Assembly (NCBI GenBank): GCA_023957275.1
Contig: JAMLHF010000045.1
Coordinates: 1-34,268, forward strand
Reading direction: 5' to 3'
DNA length: 34,268 nucleotides
Origin: Lentimicrobium sp.
GTDB taxonomy: Bacteria > Bacteroidota > Bacteroidia > Bacteroidales > Lentimicrobiaceae
Of this stretch, positions 8,117-15,711 are shown one piece after another (the stretch's first letter is position 1; each line of letters starts with the position of its first letter). The position numbers were made by a program, and so were the translations under genes. The notes below the pieces were generated by a model. The model was not told the origin of the DNA. It saw nothing but the letters and a program-made list of their open reading frames with translations, and made no database searches.

Positions 8117-8884
8117 ATGGAATATACAATCCTGAAGCCTTCAATCGAAGGCGCAGCAGTGTTGCTTACCATCAGCAGGCCATCAGCCCTTAACGCCCTC
8201 AATACCAGGTTTTTTGAAGAGATGGATCATTTTATTACTACCATTGCTGCTGATCCGGGTATACGGACATTAATCATCACCGGTGAAGGTAAAGCCTTTG
8301 TGGCCGGCGCCGATATTGCTGAAATGGTTGATAAATCACCGGAAGAAGCCCGGGCTTTTTCAGCCGTAGGGCAAAAAGTTTTTAATCGCCTGGGCGATCT
8401 GCCGTTCCCCGTTATTGCAGCCATCAATGGTTTTGCGCTTGGAGGAGGGATGGAACTTGCCATGGCCTGCGACTTCCGCATCGCATCAACGAATGCCCGC
8501 TTCGGACAACCGGAAGTCAACCTGGGGCTGATTCCCGGCTATGCAGGCACACAGCGGCTGCCCAGGCTTACCAACCTCGCCGATGCACTCTACCTGCTTA
8601 CGACCGGAGAGGTGATTGACGCGGAAACCGCCTTACACATGCGGCTTGTGCAGAAAATCACACAGCCTGAAGAGCTGCTGAATGAAGCGAAAAGGCTGGC
8701 TGTCCTGATTGCCTCAAAAGGCCCGCTGGCAGTTAAACTGGTAAAAGAGGTAACCCGTAAAGGCCTTGAAATGAGTTTTCACGATGCTGAAAAGCTGGAG
8801 CAAAATCATTTTGGAGACCCCTTTAACAATGAAGGCAAAGAAGGCATGACTGCTTTTCTGGAAAAAAGAAAACCCGTCTGGTAA
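8117..8884 (+). CDS. Crotonase-family enoyl-CoA hydratase
   Basis: This 255-residue crotonase-fold enzyme has the complete hydratase active site. The oxyanion-hole segments are AFVAGADI (60-67) and ALGGG (107-111). Both catalytic glutamates are present: Glu113 in GMELAMACD and Glu133 in FGQPEVNLG. The GYAGTQRLPR motif follows. It should add water across the 2,3 double bond of short enoyl-CoAs such as crotonyl-CoA to give (3S)-hydroxyacyl-CoA, or run in reverse. It acts in the cytosol. The next gene, 100 bp downstream, is a 3-hydroxyacyl-CoA dehydrogenase and the third a thiolase, so the three form consecutive steps. Chain-length preference and direction cannot be read from the sequence. An isomerase role is less likely because both Glu residues are kept. 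Confidence 0.92.
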   Translation: MEYTILKPSIEGAAVLLTISRPSALNALNTRFFEEMDHFITTIAADPGIRTLIITGEGKAFVAGADIAEMVDKSPEEARAFSAVGQKVFNRLGDLPFPVIAAINGFALGGGMELAMACDFRIASTNARFGQPEVNLGLIPGYAGTQRLPRLTNLADALYLLTTGEVIDAETALHMRLVQKITQPEELLNEAKRLAVLIASKGPLAVKLVKEVTRKGLEMSFHDAEKLEQNHFGDPFNNEGKEGMTAFLEKRKPVW

Positions 8885-8984
8885 ATTCCGACTGCCATGC
8901 GCCATCATCGCAGGGCAACATTGTCAGCAAGATATACTGCCATAAATTGAATCAGAAAACCTGAAAACCCGAATACATTAAAAC

Positions 8985-10322
8985 ATGGAATACGCAGAAA
9001 GACTATCGAATGTAACCGTGCTCGGCGCTGCCGGCAAAATGGGCAGCGGCATTCTGCTGCTCACGGCACTTGAAGCAGCTGATCAGATGCTGAAACCAGG
9101 AAACAGGGAAAAGCACTTCGTGGTTAACGCCGTGGATGTAACTTCTTCCGCGCTTCCGGAACTGATGAAGTACATCAGGACACAGGTGCTGAAAGCTGCC
9201 GAAAAAAAAACGGTGCTCTTACGGAAACTTTATGCAGACAGAAAAGAACTGATCGAAAACAGTGATATTATTGATGCCTACATTGATGATGTGATGGGAA
9301 TCATCAGGCCCGGTACCCGCATTGAAGCCGCTTACGACAGTACCCTGATTTTTGAAGCCGTCAGTGAAAATGCGGAACTCAAAGCAAAGCTCTTCAGGCA
9401 GATCGACGAAAACAATGCGCACAAACCCTGGTTTTTCACCAATACCTCATCTGTTCCCATTGGAGGGTTGGACAAGGAGGCCGGCCTTGAAGGACGCATC
9501 CTTGGTTTCCACTTTTACAACCCGCCTGCCGTGCAGAAACTGGTGGAGCTGATTACCATAGCCTCCAACAGCGGCGAAATGAAAGAATTTGCCCTGCAGC
9601 TCGCGAAAAATATGCGAAAGGTGATTGTCCCCTCCAACGATATTGCCGGTTTTATCGGCAACGGCCATTTTATGCGCGATGCGCTTTACGGAATTAATCA
9701 GGCAACGGCACTGGCCAAGGAAATGCCCCTGCACGAAGCCATTTATGCAGTCAACAGGATCAGCCAGGATTTCCTGATACGCCCGATGGGAATCTTTCAA
9801 CTGATCGATTACGTGGGCGTGGATGTAGTCCGGTTTATCATGAAGGTTATGAATCCATACATGGCAAACGAAGACCTGCACAGTCCGCTGCTCGACCGGC
9901 TGTTTGACCTCGGTGTTAAAGGAGGTCAGTATGCCGATGGCAGTCAGAAGGATGGCTTTCTGAAATACGAAAAAGGCAGGCCCGTTTCGGTCTACAATCC
10001 CGACAAAGGAGAATACATACCTATAGTAACGTTTGGGAGTCGGGTTGAAGCCTGGCTTGGCGAATTGCCCGGATCTGCCCCGGCATGGAAGAACCTTGTG
10101 AAGGCTCCGGATAAGGAAACGCTTGCCGCGAAAGTATTTGATAATTACAAAACCATGGGTACCCATGGTGCTCTTTTGGCACTTCAATATGCCCGGCGTT
10201 CCCGTGAAATAGGGATGAAACTTGTAAGCGACGGAGTGGCAGCAACCGCAGAAGATGTAAATACGGTATTGCTGACCGGTTTTTTCCATGCCTATGGCCC
10301 CATCAATGATTTTGTTGTATAG
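8985..10322 (+). CDS. 3-hydroxyacyl-CoA dehydrogenase family protein, atypical
   Basis: This 445-residue protein has an N-terminal Rossmann domain and the hydroxyacyl-CoA dehydrogenase active-site region GFHFYNPPAVQKLVELI, with the His and Glu of the catalytic pair. FTNTSSVPI precedes it, as in the family. It should oxidise 3-hydroxyacyl-CoA to 3-oxoacyl-CoA, between the flanking crotonase and thiolase. Two features are unusual. The dinucleotide loop reads GAAGKMG (GxxGxMG), not the usual GxGxMG. The protein is ~150 residues longer than the ~290-residue single-domain enzymes and lacks the crotonase fusion of FadB types; the extra length lies in the C-terminal half. It is followed 16 bp later by the thiolase. 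Cofactor and substrate are open. Confidence 0.85.
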   Translation: MEYAERLSNVTVLGAAGKMGSGILLLTALEAADQMLKPGNREKHFVVNAVDVTSSALPELMKYIRTQVLKAAEKKTVLLRKLYADRKELIENSDIIDAYIDDVMGIIRPGTRIEAAYDSTLIFEAVSENAELKAKLFRQIDENNAHKPWFFTNTSSVPIGGLDKEAGLEGRILGFHFYNPPAVQKLVELITIASNSGEMKEFALQLAKNMRKVIVPSNDIAGFIGNGHFMRDALYGINQATALAKEMPLHEAIYAVNRISQDFLIRPMGIFQLIDYVGVDVVRFIMKVMNPYMANEDLHSPLLDRLFDLGVKGGQYADGSQKDGFLKYEKGRPVSVYNPDKGEYIPIVTFGSRVEAWLGELPGSAPAWKNLVKAPDKETLAAKVFDNYKTMGTHGALLALQYARRSREIGMKLVSDGVAATAEDVNTVLLTGFFHAYGPINDFVV

Positions 10323-10338
10323 ATAAACGATCAAACGG

Positions 10339-11580
10339 ATGAAACCCAGTAAAAAGATATATATGATAGCCGGTTACAATACCATTTCGATGGGAACCGG
10401 AAGAAAAGAATTCAATCCGAAAAAGGAACGCCCCGGATTAGAACATTATCTGAAGGAGGCAGGACAAGGAACGCTTCAACAGATAGGCGGAGCCGGGAAT
10501 GTTGACGAGGGTGTAGTCGGGAATTTCATGGCTGCGCGGTTCAATAAACAGGCTCATCTTGGAGCCTTTTTAGGAATGATTGATCCGCAATTACGATTGA
10601 AACCTTCCACACGCGTGGAAGGCGCCTGCGCATCAGGAGGTCTGGCCCTGGTGACCGGTATTAAATCGGTCCTTTCGGGTTCAGCCGAAGTTGTACTGGC
10701 CCTTGGCGTTGAAGTCCAGAACACCGTGAAAGCCATATACGGCGCAGACATACTAGCCGGAGCAGGATGGTTTCAGCGGAGGAAGGAAGGGCATGCCTAT
10801 TTCTTTCCCGGACAGTTCAGCGACCGGGCCGGAGTCTACTTTGAGAAGTATGGCAGGGAGAAAACCCGTAAGGCTTTTGCCCGCTGGTACCGCAATGCCG
10901 TTGAAAATGCCCGCCTCTGCCCTACCGCCCAGGAATATGAAAACAAAACTGCAGACCTGGAAGCGCTGGCTTTAACGGAACCCAATCCCAAAAGTTTCAC
11001 TGATCATCTGAATGTATTTGACTGCTCCAAGGTTTCCGATGGTGCTTCTGCCATCGCCATAGTTACGGAAGAAGGATTGAAGCGCTGCGGTGTTGCACCA
11101 AACGATGCCGTTGAAATAGCGGGCATCGGCCATGCTGCCGACGACCTCACCGCCCTGCCTGCCGATCCGGCAAGGCTGGATACCGTTGCCCATGCCGTAA
11201 AAATTGCCCTGGAATCGGCAGGAATAACGGCCGGCGACCTGGCTACCGTAGAAACCCATGACTGCTTTACCATCGCGGGAATTCTCGGGGTAGAAGCCAT
11301 TGGCTTTGCCCCTCAGGGCAAGGGCGCCGATTTTGTGCTCGAAGGGCATACCGCCCGCGACGGGAAGATTCCTTTCAACACCACCGGCGGACTGATCGGC
11401 TGGGGGCATCCCACCGGGGCTACCGGAGTGCATCAGGCTGTCACCATCTGGGAACAACTAACCGGTAAGGCCGGTGCAGCCCAGATCAGCATACCGGCAG
11501 AAAAACCTTACGGACTCTCCATCAATATGGGCGGTGACGACCGCACCGTGGTAGCCATCGTTTATAAAAAGTCTGCTTAA
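10339..11580 (+). CDS. SCP2-type thiolase (acetyl-CoA acyltransferase-like)
   Basis: This 413-residue thiolase-superfamily enzyme has the acyl-accepting Cys97 in VEGACASGG, the SCP2-type ETHDCF motif (His307, Cys309) in place of the classical C-terminal CxG cysteine, and the GWGHPTGATG motif (His357). SCP2-type thiolases cleave or condense 3-oxoacyl-CoA, often with branched or bulky acyl chains. It follows the dehydrogenase by 16 bp and ends before a strong terminator, so it is the last gene of the crotonase-dehydrogenase-thiolase set. A condensing (biosynthetic) role cannot be excluded. There is no DUF35/OB partner next to it, which biosynthetic SCP2 thiolases often have. Confidence 0.9.
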   Translation: MKPSKKIYMIAGYNTISMGTGRKEFNPKKERPGLEHYLKEAGQGTLQQIGGAGNVDEGVVGNFMAARFNKQAHLGAFLGMIDPQLRLKPSTRVEGACASGGLALVTGIKSVLSGSAEVVLALGVEVQNTVKAIYGADILAGAGWFQRRKEGHAYFFPGQFSDRAGVYFEKYGREKTRKAFARWYRNAVENARLCPTAQEYENKTADLEALALTEPNPKSFTDHLNVFDCSKVSDGASAIAIVTEEGLKRCGVAPNDAVEIAGIGHAADDLTALPADPARLDTVAHAVKIALESAGITAGDLATVETHDCFTIAGILGVEAIGFAPQGKGADFVLEGHTARDGKIPFNTTGGLIGWGHPTGATGVHQAVTIWEQLTGKAGAAQISIPAEKPYGLSINMGGDDRTVVAIVYKKSA

Positions 11581-11598
11581 CTGGAACTACAAAATCTG

Positions 11599-11631
11599 GT
11601 CCGGCGCCCCGAAGCGCCGGACTTTTCTTTT
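11599..11631 (+). terminator. Rho-independent terminator closing the acyl-CoA operon
   Basis: A 9-bp GC-rich stem (GTCCGGCGC 11599-11607, GCGCCGGAC 11614-11622) with a 6-nt loop is followed by TTTTCTTTT, 19 bp after the thiolase stop. Confidence 0.93.
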
Positions 11632-11643
11632 AAAAGCACCCCG

Positions 11644-11680
11644 TGTTGGTGCGTGTCTTATCTTCTGACGCGTACCAACA
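11644..11680. repeat. Inverted repeat between terminator and OYE gene
   Basis: Arms TGTTGGTGCGTGT (11644-11656) and ACGCGTACCAACA (11668-11680) pair over 13 positions as RNA, counting two G-U pairs, around an 11-nt loop. There is no T tract after it, so it is not an obvious second terminator. It lies ~75 bp before the OYE start codon and just upstream of a candidate promoter, which suits a regulator binding site. Confidence 0.6.
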
Positions 11681-11701
11681 TCAAAAACCAGTCTTTCTCT
11701 G

Positions 11702-11709
11702 CAACTTTG
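11702..11709 (+). promoter_or_regulatory. Weak candidate -7 element for the OYE gene
   Basis: CAACTTTG matches TAnnTTTG at all but the first base. No good TTTG is seen ~20 bp upstream. If used, the leader would be ~37 nt. Confidence 0.3.
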
Positions 11710-11752
11710 TGCCGGAAATTTAGTTTATGGATACACAACCCCAATAGAAACG

Positions 11753-12832
11753 ATGAATTCATTACTTCAACCCCTTAAACTCAGGAATCTCACTCTTAAA
11801 AACCGCATTGTGATGGCTCCGCTGACCCGGCGCCGTGCCGGTGAAGGTGGCGTGCCTGTTGAAATGAACGCACTTTATTATGCACAAAGGGCCTCTGCAG
11901 GGTTAATTATCGCTGAAGCCAGTCAGATTTCACCACAAGGTGTTGGTTATTTGAACACCCCGGGAATCCATACCCCTGAGCAAGTCGAAGGCTGGAGAAA
12001 AGTGACCGCCGCCGTGCATGATAACGGCGGCCTGATCTTCCTTCAACTGTGGCATGTGGGTCGCGTTTCACATTCTTTGCTGCAGCCTGACAATGCCTTG
12101 CCGGTGTCGGCTTCTGCCTTGTCGGGAGGCGATTACATTACCACCCCGCAAGGTAAGAAACCAATGGAAGTTGCCCGCCCGCTAAGACTTGACGAAATTC
12201 CCGGGATTGTAGATGATTACCGCAAAGCCGCCCGCAATGCCATGCTTGCCGGATTCGACGGGGTGGAAATTCATGCCGCCAACTCCTACCTGCCTGATCA
12301 GTTTATGCATTCCTCCTCGAATACCAGGACAGATGCGTACGGTGGCAGCATCGAAAACCGTTGCCGGCTTACCCTGGAAGTGACCGATGCCATCTGTGAA
12401 GAGATCGGCAGTGAACGGACCGGCATCAGACTTTCGCCCTCGAATATCCGTTACGGGATGGACGATAAAGATCCTGCCGGATTATTTGGTTATGTGATCG
12501 GTGAACTCGACAAAAGAAACCTGGCATATCTTCATCTGGTTGAGCCCATGCTGCCACTCGACGACCATCCGCGCATGATACCACATGTGGCAAAGCATTT
12601 CAGGAAGCATTTTTCCGGAACATTGATAACTGCCGGCAACTACACCCCTGAATCCGGAAGCGTGGCCCTTGAATCCGGGATAGCGGATCTCGTTGCCTTT
12701 GGCCGGTTGTTTATTGCCAACCCCGACCTCCCGGACAGAATTGCGCTGAATGCCCCACTGAATAAGCCGGATACCAATACGTTTTACACCCGCGGACCGG
12801 AAGGCTACATTGATTACCCGTTTATAAAATAA
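11753..12832 (+). CDS. Old Yellow Enzyme family NAD(P)H:flavin alkene reductase
   Basis: This 359-residue TIM-barrel flavoprotein has the typical OYE length and motifs: NRIVMAPLTR near the start (FMN contact), LQLWHVGR (97-103), and HAANSYLPDQF (174-184), whose His174 and Asn177 bind the carbonyl or nitro group of the substrate and whose Tyr179 fits the proton donor. AYGGSIENR and the C-terminal GIADLVAFGRLFIANPDLP (phosphate and flavin contacts) follow. Enzymes of this NemA-like class reduce activated alkenes, nitro compounds and other electrophiles. It stands alone between two terminator/hairpin regions and a lipoprotein gene. A palindrome upstream could be an operator, but no TetR- or LysR-type regulator is adjacent. 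The physiological substrate is unknown. Confidence 0.93.
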   Translation: MNSLLQPLKLRNLTLKNRIVMAPLTRRRAGEGGVPVEMNALYYAQRASAGLIIAEASQISPQGVGYLNTPGIHTPEQVEGWRKVTAAVHDNGGLIFLQLWHVGRVSHSLLQPDNALPVSASALSGGDYITTPQGKKPMEVARPLRLDEIPGIVDDYRKAARNAMLAGFDGVEIHAANSYLPDQFMHSSSNTRTDAYGGSIENRCRLTLEVTDAICEEIGSERTGIRLSPSNIRYGMDDKDPAGLFGYVIGELDKRNLAYLHLVEPMLPLDDHPRMIPHVAKHFRKHFSGTLITAGNYTPESGSVALESGIADLVAFGRLFIANPDLPDRIALNAPLNKPDTNTFYTRGPEGYIDYPFIK

Positions 12833-13041
12833 GGATGCTTTGCATCATGGTGGTCATCATTATTTTCATTTATAGAAAAATCATATTCCCATTGTTGTTT
12901 ATTAAGTGATCTGTCATCAGCACTACTTCCCGGTAAAGTGATTCACATCTCGATCAGTTGAAAAAAAAATGAACTACATTCGCTGTTGAAATATAGCTCC
13001 TTCCAATAAGGAACTTCATCAAAAATCTGCCAGTTAACACC

Positions 13042-13857
13042 ATGAACATGAGAAACAGGTTACTCGTAATTTTTAGTATAGTTTTACTGACTTCAGGTTG
13101 TAAAAAAGAAGAAAAAGCAATCATTCCCCGGCTTAAAAATTGTTATATCAATGCCCTGCAGTTTACTGACGATCCCCGTTATTTTAACATACCAGAGATT
13201 AGGATTGATGGTTCATTAATTGGTAGTCCGGGAATTCTTTTCTCCTATCAGAATGGAAAGGTAAGCAGATCAACCGGCGGACTCCTCATGGTGGGTTTTG
13301 GTCCATTAATGTTGACAGATTTACCATACGATTCGCTGGTATATGCTGCTAACAGTGTTTTGGTTTATAGCAAGCCCTTTTCACCTTACCTGGTTATGCA
13401 GACGGAAGATCCTGACAGTCCGACCATATATGAATATTATAAAGATGGCAGACTGAAGGCTATTATCCGGCGGGATCAGAGTGCAGTTCATTATTCTTAT
13501 CAGGACGATATGATAAAGGAGGTGAATCTTAACGGTGGCATTGACCGGAATTTTTATTTCGAAAATGGCAATCTGATAAAGATAACCAAAAAAATCGAGT
13601 TGCCCGATCTCAACTACTATCGCCTCAAAGAAATCCTTTTTCAGGATTATGATAATAATCCAAACCCATTCAAGGGTTTATTCCACCTCCCCGGAGCATT
13701 TTTCAGAGCATTTTCTGTAAACAATTTCACAAGGATTATAATAAACGAGTATCATTCAACGGATAATGTCAATTTTGAGCAATTCTATAAATCTGACTGT
13801 TGGTACAGGCCGGGTTACAACGAAGCTGGATATCCAATGTTCGGAGAGTATGAATAA
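13042..13857 (+). CDS. Lipoprotein of unknown function
   Basis: This 271-residue protein has a short lipoprotein signal peptide with lipobox LTSGC (Cys20) followed by KKEEK, so it is lipid-anchored. A start at the second ATG (13048) is equally possible and leaves the lipobox unchanged. The mature part is rich in Tyr, Asn and Asp and has segments such as YEYYKDGRLKAIIRR and FYFENGNLIKITKK. These resemble the YD-like strands seen in many Bacteroidota lipoproteins, where a printed-text-like x-Y-x-(D/N)-G-(R/N)-L pattern recurs. The gene is visibly more AT-rich than its neighbours and stands alone, with no clear promoter. I cannot assign a function. Late acquisition is possible but unproven. Confidence 0.75.
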   Translation: MNMRNRLLVIFSIVLLTSGCKKEEKAIIPRLKNCYINALQFTDDPRYFNIPEIRIDGSLIGSPGILFSYQNGKVSRSTGGLLMVGFGPLMLTDLPYDSLVYAANSVLVYSKPFSPYLVMQTEDPDSPTIYEYYKDGRLKAIIRRDQSAVHYSYQDDMIKEVNLNGGIDRNFYFENGNLIKITKKIELPDLNYYRLKEILFQDYDNNPNPFKGLFHLPGAFFRAFSVNNFTRIIINEYHSTDNVNFEQFYKSDCWYRPGYNEAGYPMFGEYE

Positions 13858-14020
13858 ATGCGGTGATATGTGTAGTATCGGGTTAACAGGCTATTCTCCG
13901 GGTAAACGTGAAGTTGGCCTTTCCAGTTACCACAATTCCGGCTTACAATCTGTGTAAATTTTCTTATTGAAAGTACATTCTTTTTAATTCTGCGGGTTGC
14001 GGCATTTCTGCAGTAATAAT

Positions 14021-14053
14021 TAAAAATCCCGGCTGAATCTCATTAAGCCGGGA
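14021..14053 (-). terminator. Rho-independent terminator of the GH30 gene
   Basis: On the minus strand, stem TCCCGGCT / AGCCGGGA (14046-14053 and 14027-14034) with an 11-nt loop is followed by a TTTTT run, 27 bp after the GH30 stop. Confidence 0.88.
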
Positions 14054-14079
14054 CATTTTCAGGATTCTTCAACGCAGTT

Positions 14080-15519
14080 TCAGAAAACAATGGTCATGAT
14101 CGACCTGGGGAGACTGGTCAGTGGTGCCGCTTTTCCGTCAATCCAGAGATAATAATCGGCTGCCTTTTCGGTTTCATTCATAACAACCACCACTGTTGAC
14201 CCGTCGGGATTTTTAAACGCGGTGCTGATAAGCTGGCTGCGGCTGGGAGAGGCAATGATGCGCCTGGCTCCGGGATGGATGAATTTTGAGAAGTGGCCGA
14301 TGTAATAATAGGAGTTTGTATAGATCACTTCGCCGGTGCCGGTAACCCCGTGAACCGGGGCAAAGCAGAAGTTCCCGACATGATTGGGGCCTCCGGTTTC
14401 ATCCAGCAGAATATTCCAGTCGGTCCAGCCCACGCTGCCATTGTTGAAATCATGGATCATTGATCTGCCGTACTCTTCACCCAGCACCCAGGCATCATAG
14501 CGGCCGGCATCGAAACTTTCGGCACAGCCTTCTGTAAACAACATGTGCTTATCCGGAAAAGCTTCCTGCACCCTGCGGATATTTTCGAACACCGGCACTC
14601 CCCCGCTCCAGTCCTCATACCAGTGGAAACCAATGCCCCAGGCATATTTATCCACATCCGGATCGCTGAAATAGGTTGAGGCGCGTTGATAGACCAGGTC
14701 GCGGTTATGGTCCCACATCACGATTTTTTTATCCCCCAATCCGGCTTTATGCATGGTTGGGCCGAGGTTGTATTTCAGAAAATCACGCTCTTCTTCAGCG
14801 GTAAAAATGCAGCTTTCCCACTTTTGGGTAGCCATGGGTTCATTCTGTATGGTAATGCCCCAAACCGGGATACCTTCCTGCTCATAACTTTTGATGAACC
14901 TTACAAAATAATCAGCCCAGGCCTGGTAAAACTCCTTTTTAAGCTTACCTCCACGCAACATATTGTTGTTATCCTTCATCCAGGCCGGAGGGCTCCAGGG
15001 ACTGGCATAAAAAGTAACCTCACCGCCGGCTTCCTGCATCGCAGCCTTAATCATCGGAATACGGTATTTTTTATCGTGGTCGATGGAGAAACTGTTCAGT
15101 TCTTTGTCGTTATCCTTTACATAAGTATAACTGTAACTTGAAAAATCGCAACTATGGATATTCGTGCGGATAAGTGAATACCCGATTCCCTTATCACGGC
15201 TGAAATAGGCGCTCAAAATCTCTTTCTGCCTGCTTTCGGGAAGCTTGTAGAAGGTTTCAGCGCTTGCATCCGTGATGGCTCCGCCTATACCGAGGAAGGT
15301 CTGAAAAGTCTTTTCCGGATCCACAAAAACGCAGATCTGGGTTTCGAGTGGCTGGCCAAAATCGGCAAATTCGCTGCTGCCCGTTGGGGTGAGGCGAAGA
15401 TCGGTATCCATGGCGGTTGTGTAGATGCTGACCTTTCCCGGCAAGGATTTATCAGACTGGGCCTGAACCAGCAAATTGGCGAAGGCCAGCAGAAGGATTA
15501 AAGAAATAGCTTTTTTCAT
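14080..15519 (-). CDS. GH30-family glycoside hydrolase (glucosylceramidase-like)
   Basis: This 479-residue protein has a signal peptide (1-20, LVQA|Q) and a complete GH30 catalytic domain. Landmarks are FLGIGGAITDASAE (75-88), SPWSPPAWMK (173-182), the acid/base Glu227 in TIQNEP, and the nucleophile Glu330 in LFTEGCAES. The C-terminal segment (IIASPSRSQLISTAFKNPDGSTVVVVMNE) is the family's beta-sandwich side domain. GH30 retaining enzymes act on beta-linked glucans (beta-1,6 or beta-glucosides) and other sugars depending on subfamily; the sequence suggests the GH30_1/GH30_3 side, but I cannot fix it. There is no T9SS tail or lipobox, so it is probably periplasmic. It has its own promoter, a palindrome in the leader, and a terminator, so it is a single-gene unit 6 kb from SusCD. 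Confidence 0.92.
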   Translation of the reverse strand: MKKAISLILLLAFANLLVQAQSDKSLPGKVSIYTTAMDTDLRLTPTGSSEFADFGQPLETQICVFVDPEKTFQTFLGIGGAITDASAETFYKLPESRQKEILSAYFSRDKGIGYSLIRTNIHSCDFSSYSYTYVKDNDKELNSFSIDHDKKYRIPMIKAAMQEAGGEVTFYASPWSPPAWMKDNNNMLRGGKLKKEFYQAWADYFVRFIKSYEQEGIPVWGITIQNEPMATQKWESCIFTAEEERDFLKYNLGPTMHKAGLGDKKIVMWDHNRDLVYQRASTYFSDPDVDKYAWGIGFHWYEDWSGGVPVFENIRRVQEAFPDKHMLFTEGCAESFDAGRYDAWVLGEEYGRSMIHDFNNGSVGWTDWNILLDETGGPNHVGNFCFAPVHGVTGTGEVIYTNSYYYIGHFSKFIHPGARRIIASPSRSQLISTAFKNPDGSTVVVVMNETEKAADYYLWIDGKAAPLTSLPRSIMTIVF

Positions 15520-15558
15520 GGTTATCCATTTTTTATAATTGATTTACTGATTTTTACA

Positions 15559-15583
15559 AGTTAGTGTATGTTTTACACAAACT
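15559..15583. promoter_or_regulatory. Imperfect palindrome in the GH30 leader (candidate operator)
   Basis: Arms AGTTAGTGTA (15559-15568) and TACACAAACT (15574-15583) are complementary at 9 of 10 positions with a 5-bp centre. The site lies just downstream of the expected transcription start and ~40 bp before the start codon, a typical repressor position. It could instead fold as a leader hairpin. Confidence 0.45.
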
Positions 15584-15591
15584 AAACATTA

Positions 15592-15623
15592 CAAAGATAA
15601 TTATTTGATTGTATTGAATCAGA
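15592..15623 (-). promoter_or_regulatory. Bacteroidota promoter of the GH30 gene
   Basis: On the minus strand the -7 element TATCTTTG (15592-15599) is a full consensus match, with TCTG (15620-15623) 20 bp upstream as a -33-like element. The predicted leader is ~65 nt. Confidence 0.6.
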
Positions 15624-15661
15624 AAACGGCGCAAATTTATACTCCGGCAGAATCCAGGCAT

Positions 15662-15689
15662 AAAAAAACCCGGAACAGGCCCGGGTTTT
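15662..15689 (-). terminator. Rho-independent terminator of the EF-G paralogue
   Basis: On the minus strand, stem AAAACCCGG (15681-15689) / CCGGGTTTT (15665-15673) with a 7-nt loop ends in a run of T, 22 bp after the stop codon. Confidence 0.9.
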
Positions 15690-15711
15690 AAAGGTTTCAG
15701 GAATAGAACGG

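Noticed and set aside
9447-10334. A 295-codon open frame antisense to the hydroxyacyl-CoA dehydrogenase
   Set aside because: It overlaps a gene with recognisable active-site motifs and gives a His/Cys-rich product without domain features.
12834-12846. Small hairpin GATGC-TTT-GCATC after the OYE stop as a terminator
   Set aside because: The stem is only 5 bp and no T tract follows directly.
13766-13957. A 63-codon frame overlapping the end of the lipoprotein gene
   Set aside because: It overlaps the lipoprotein coding sequence out of frame and has no start signal or domain.
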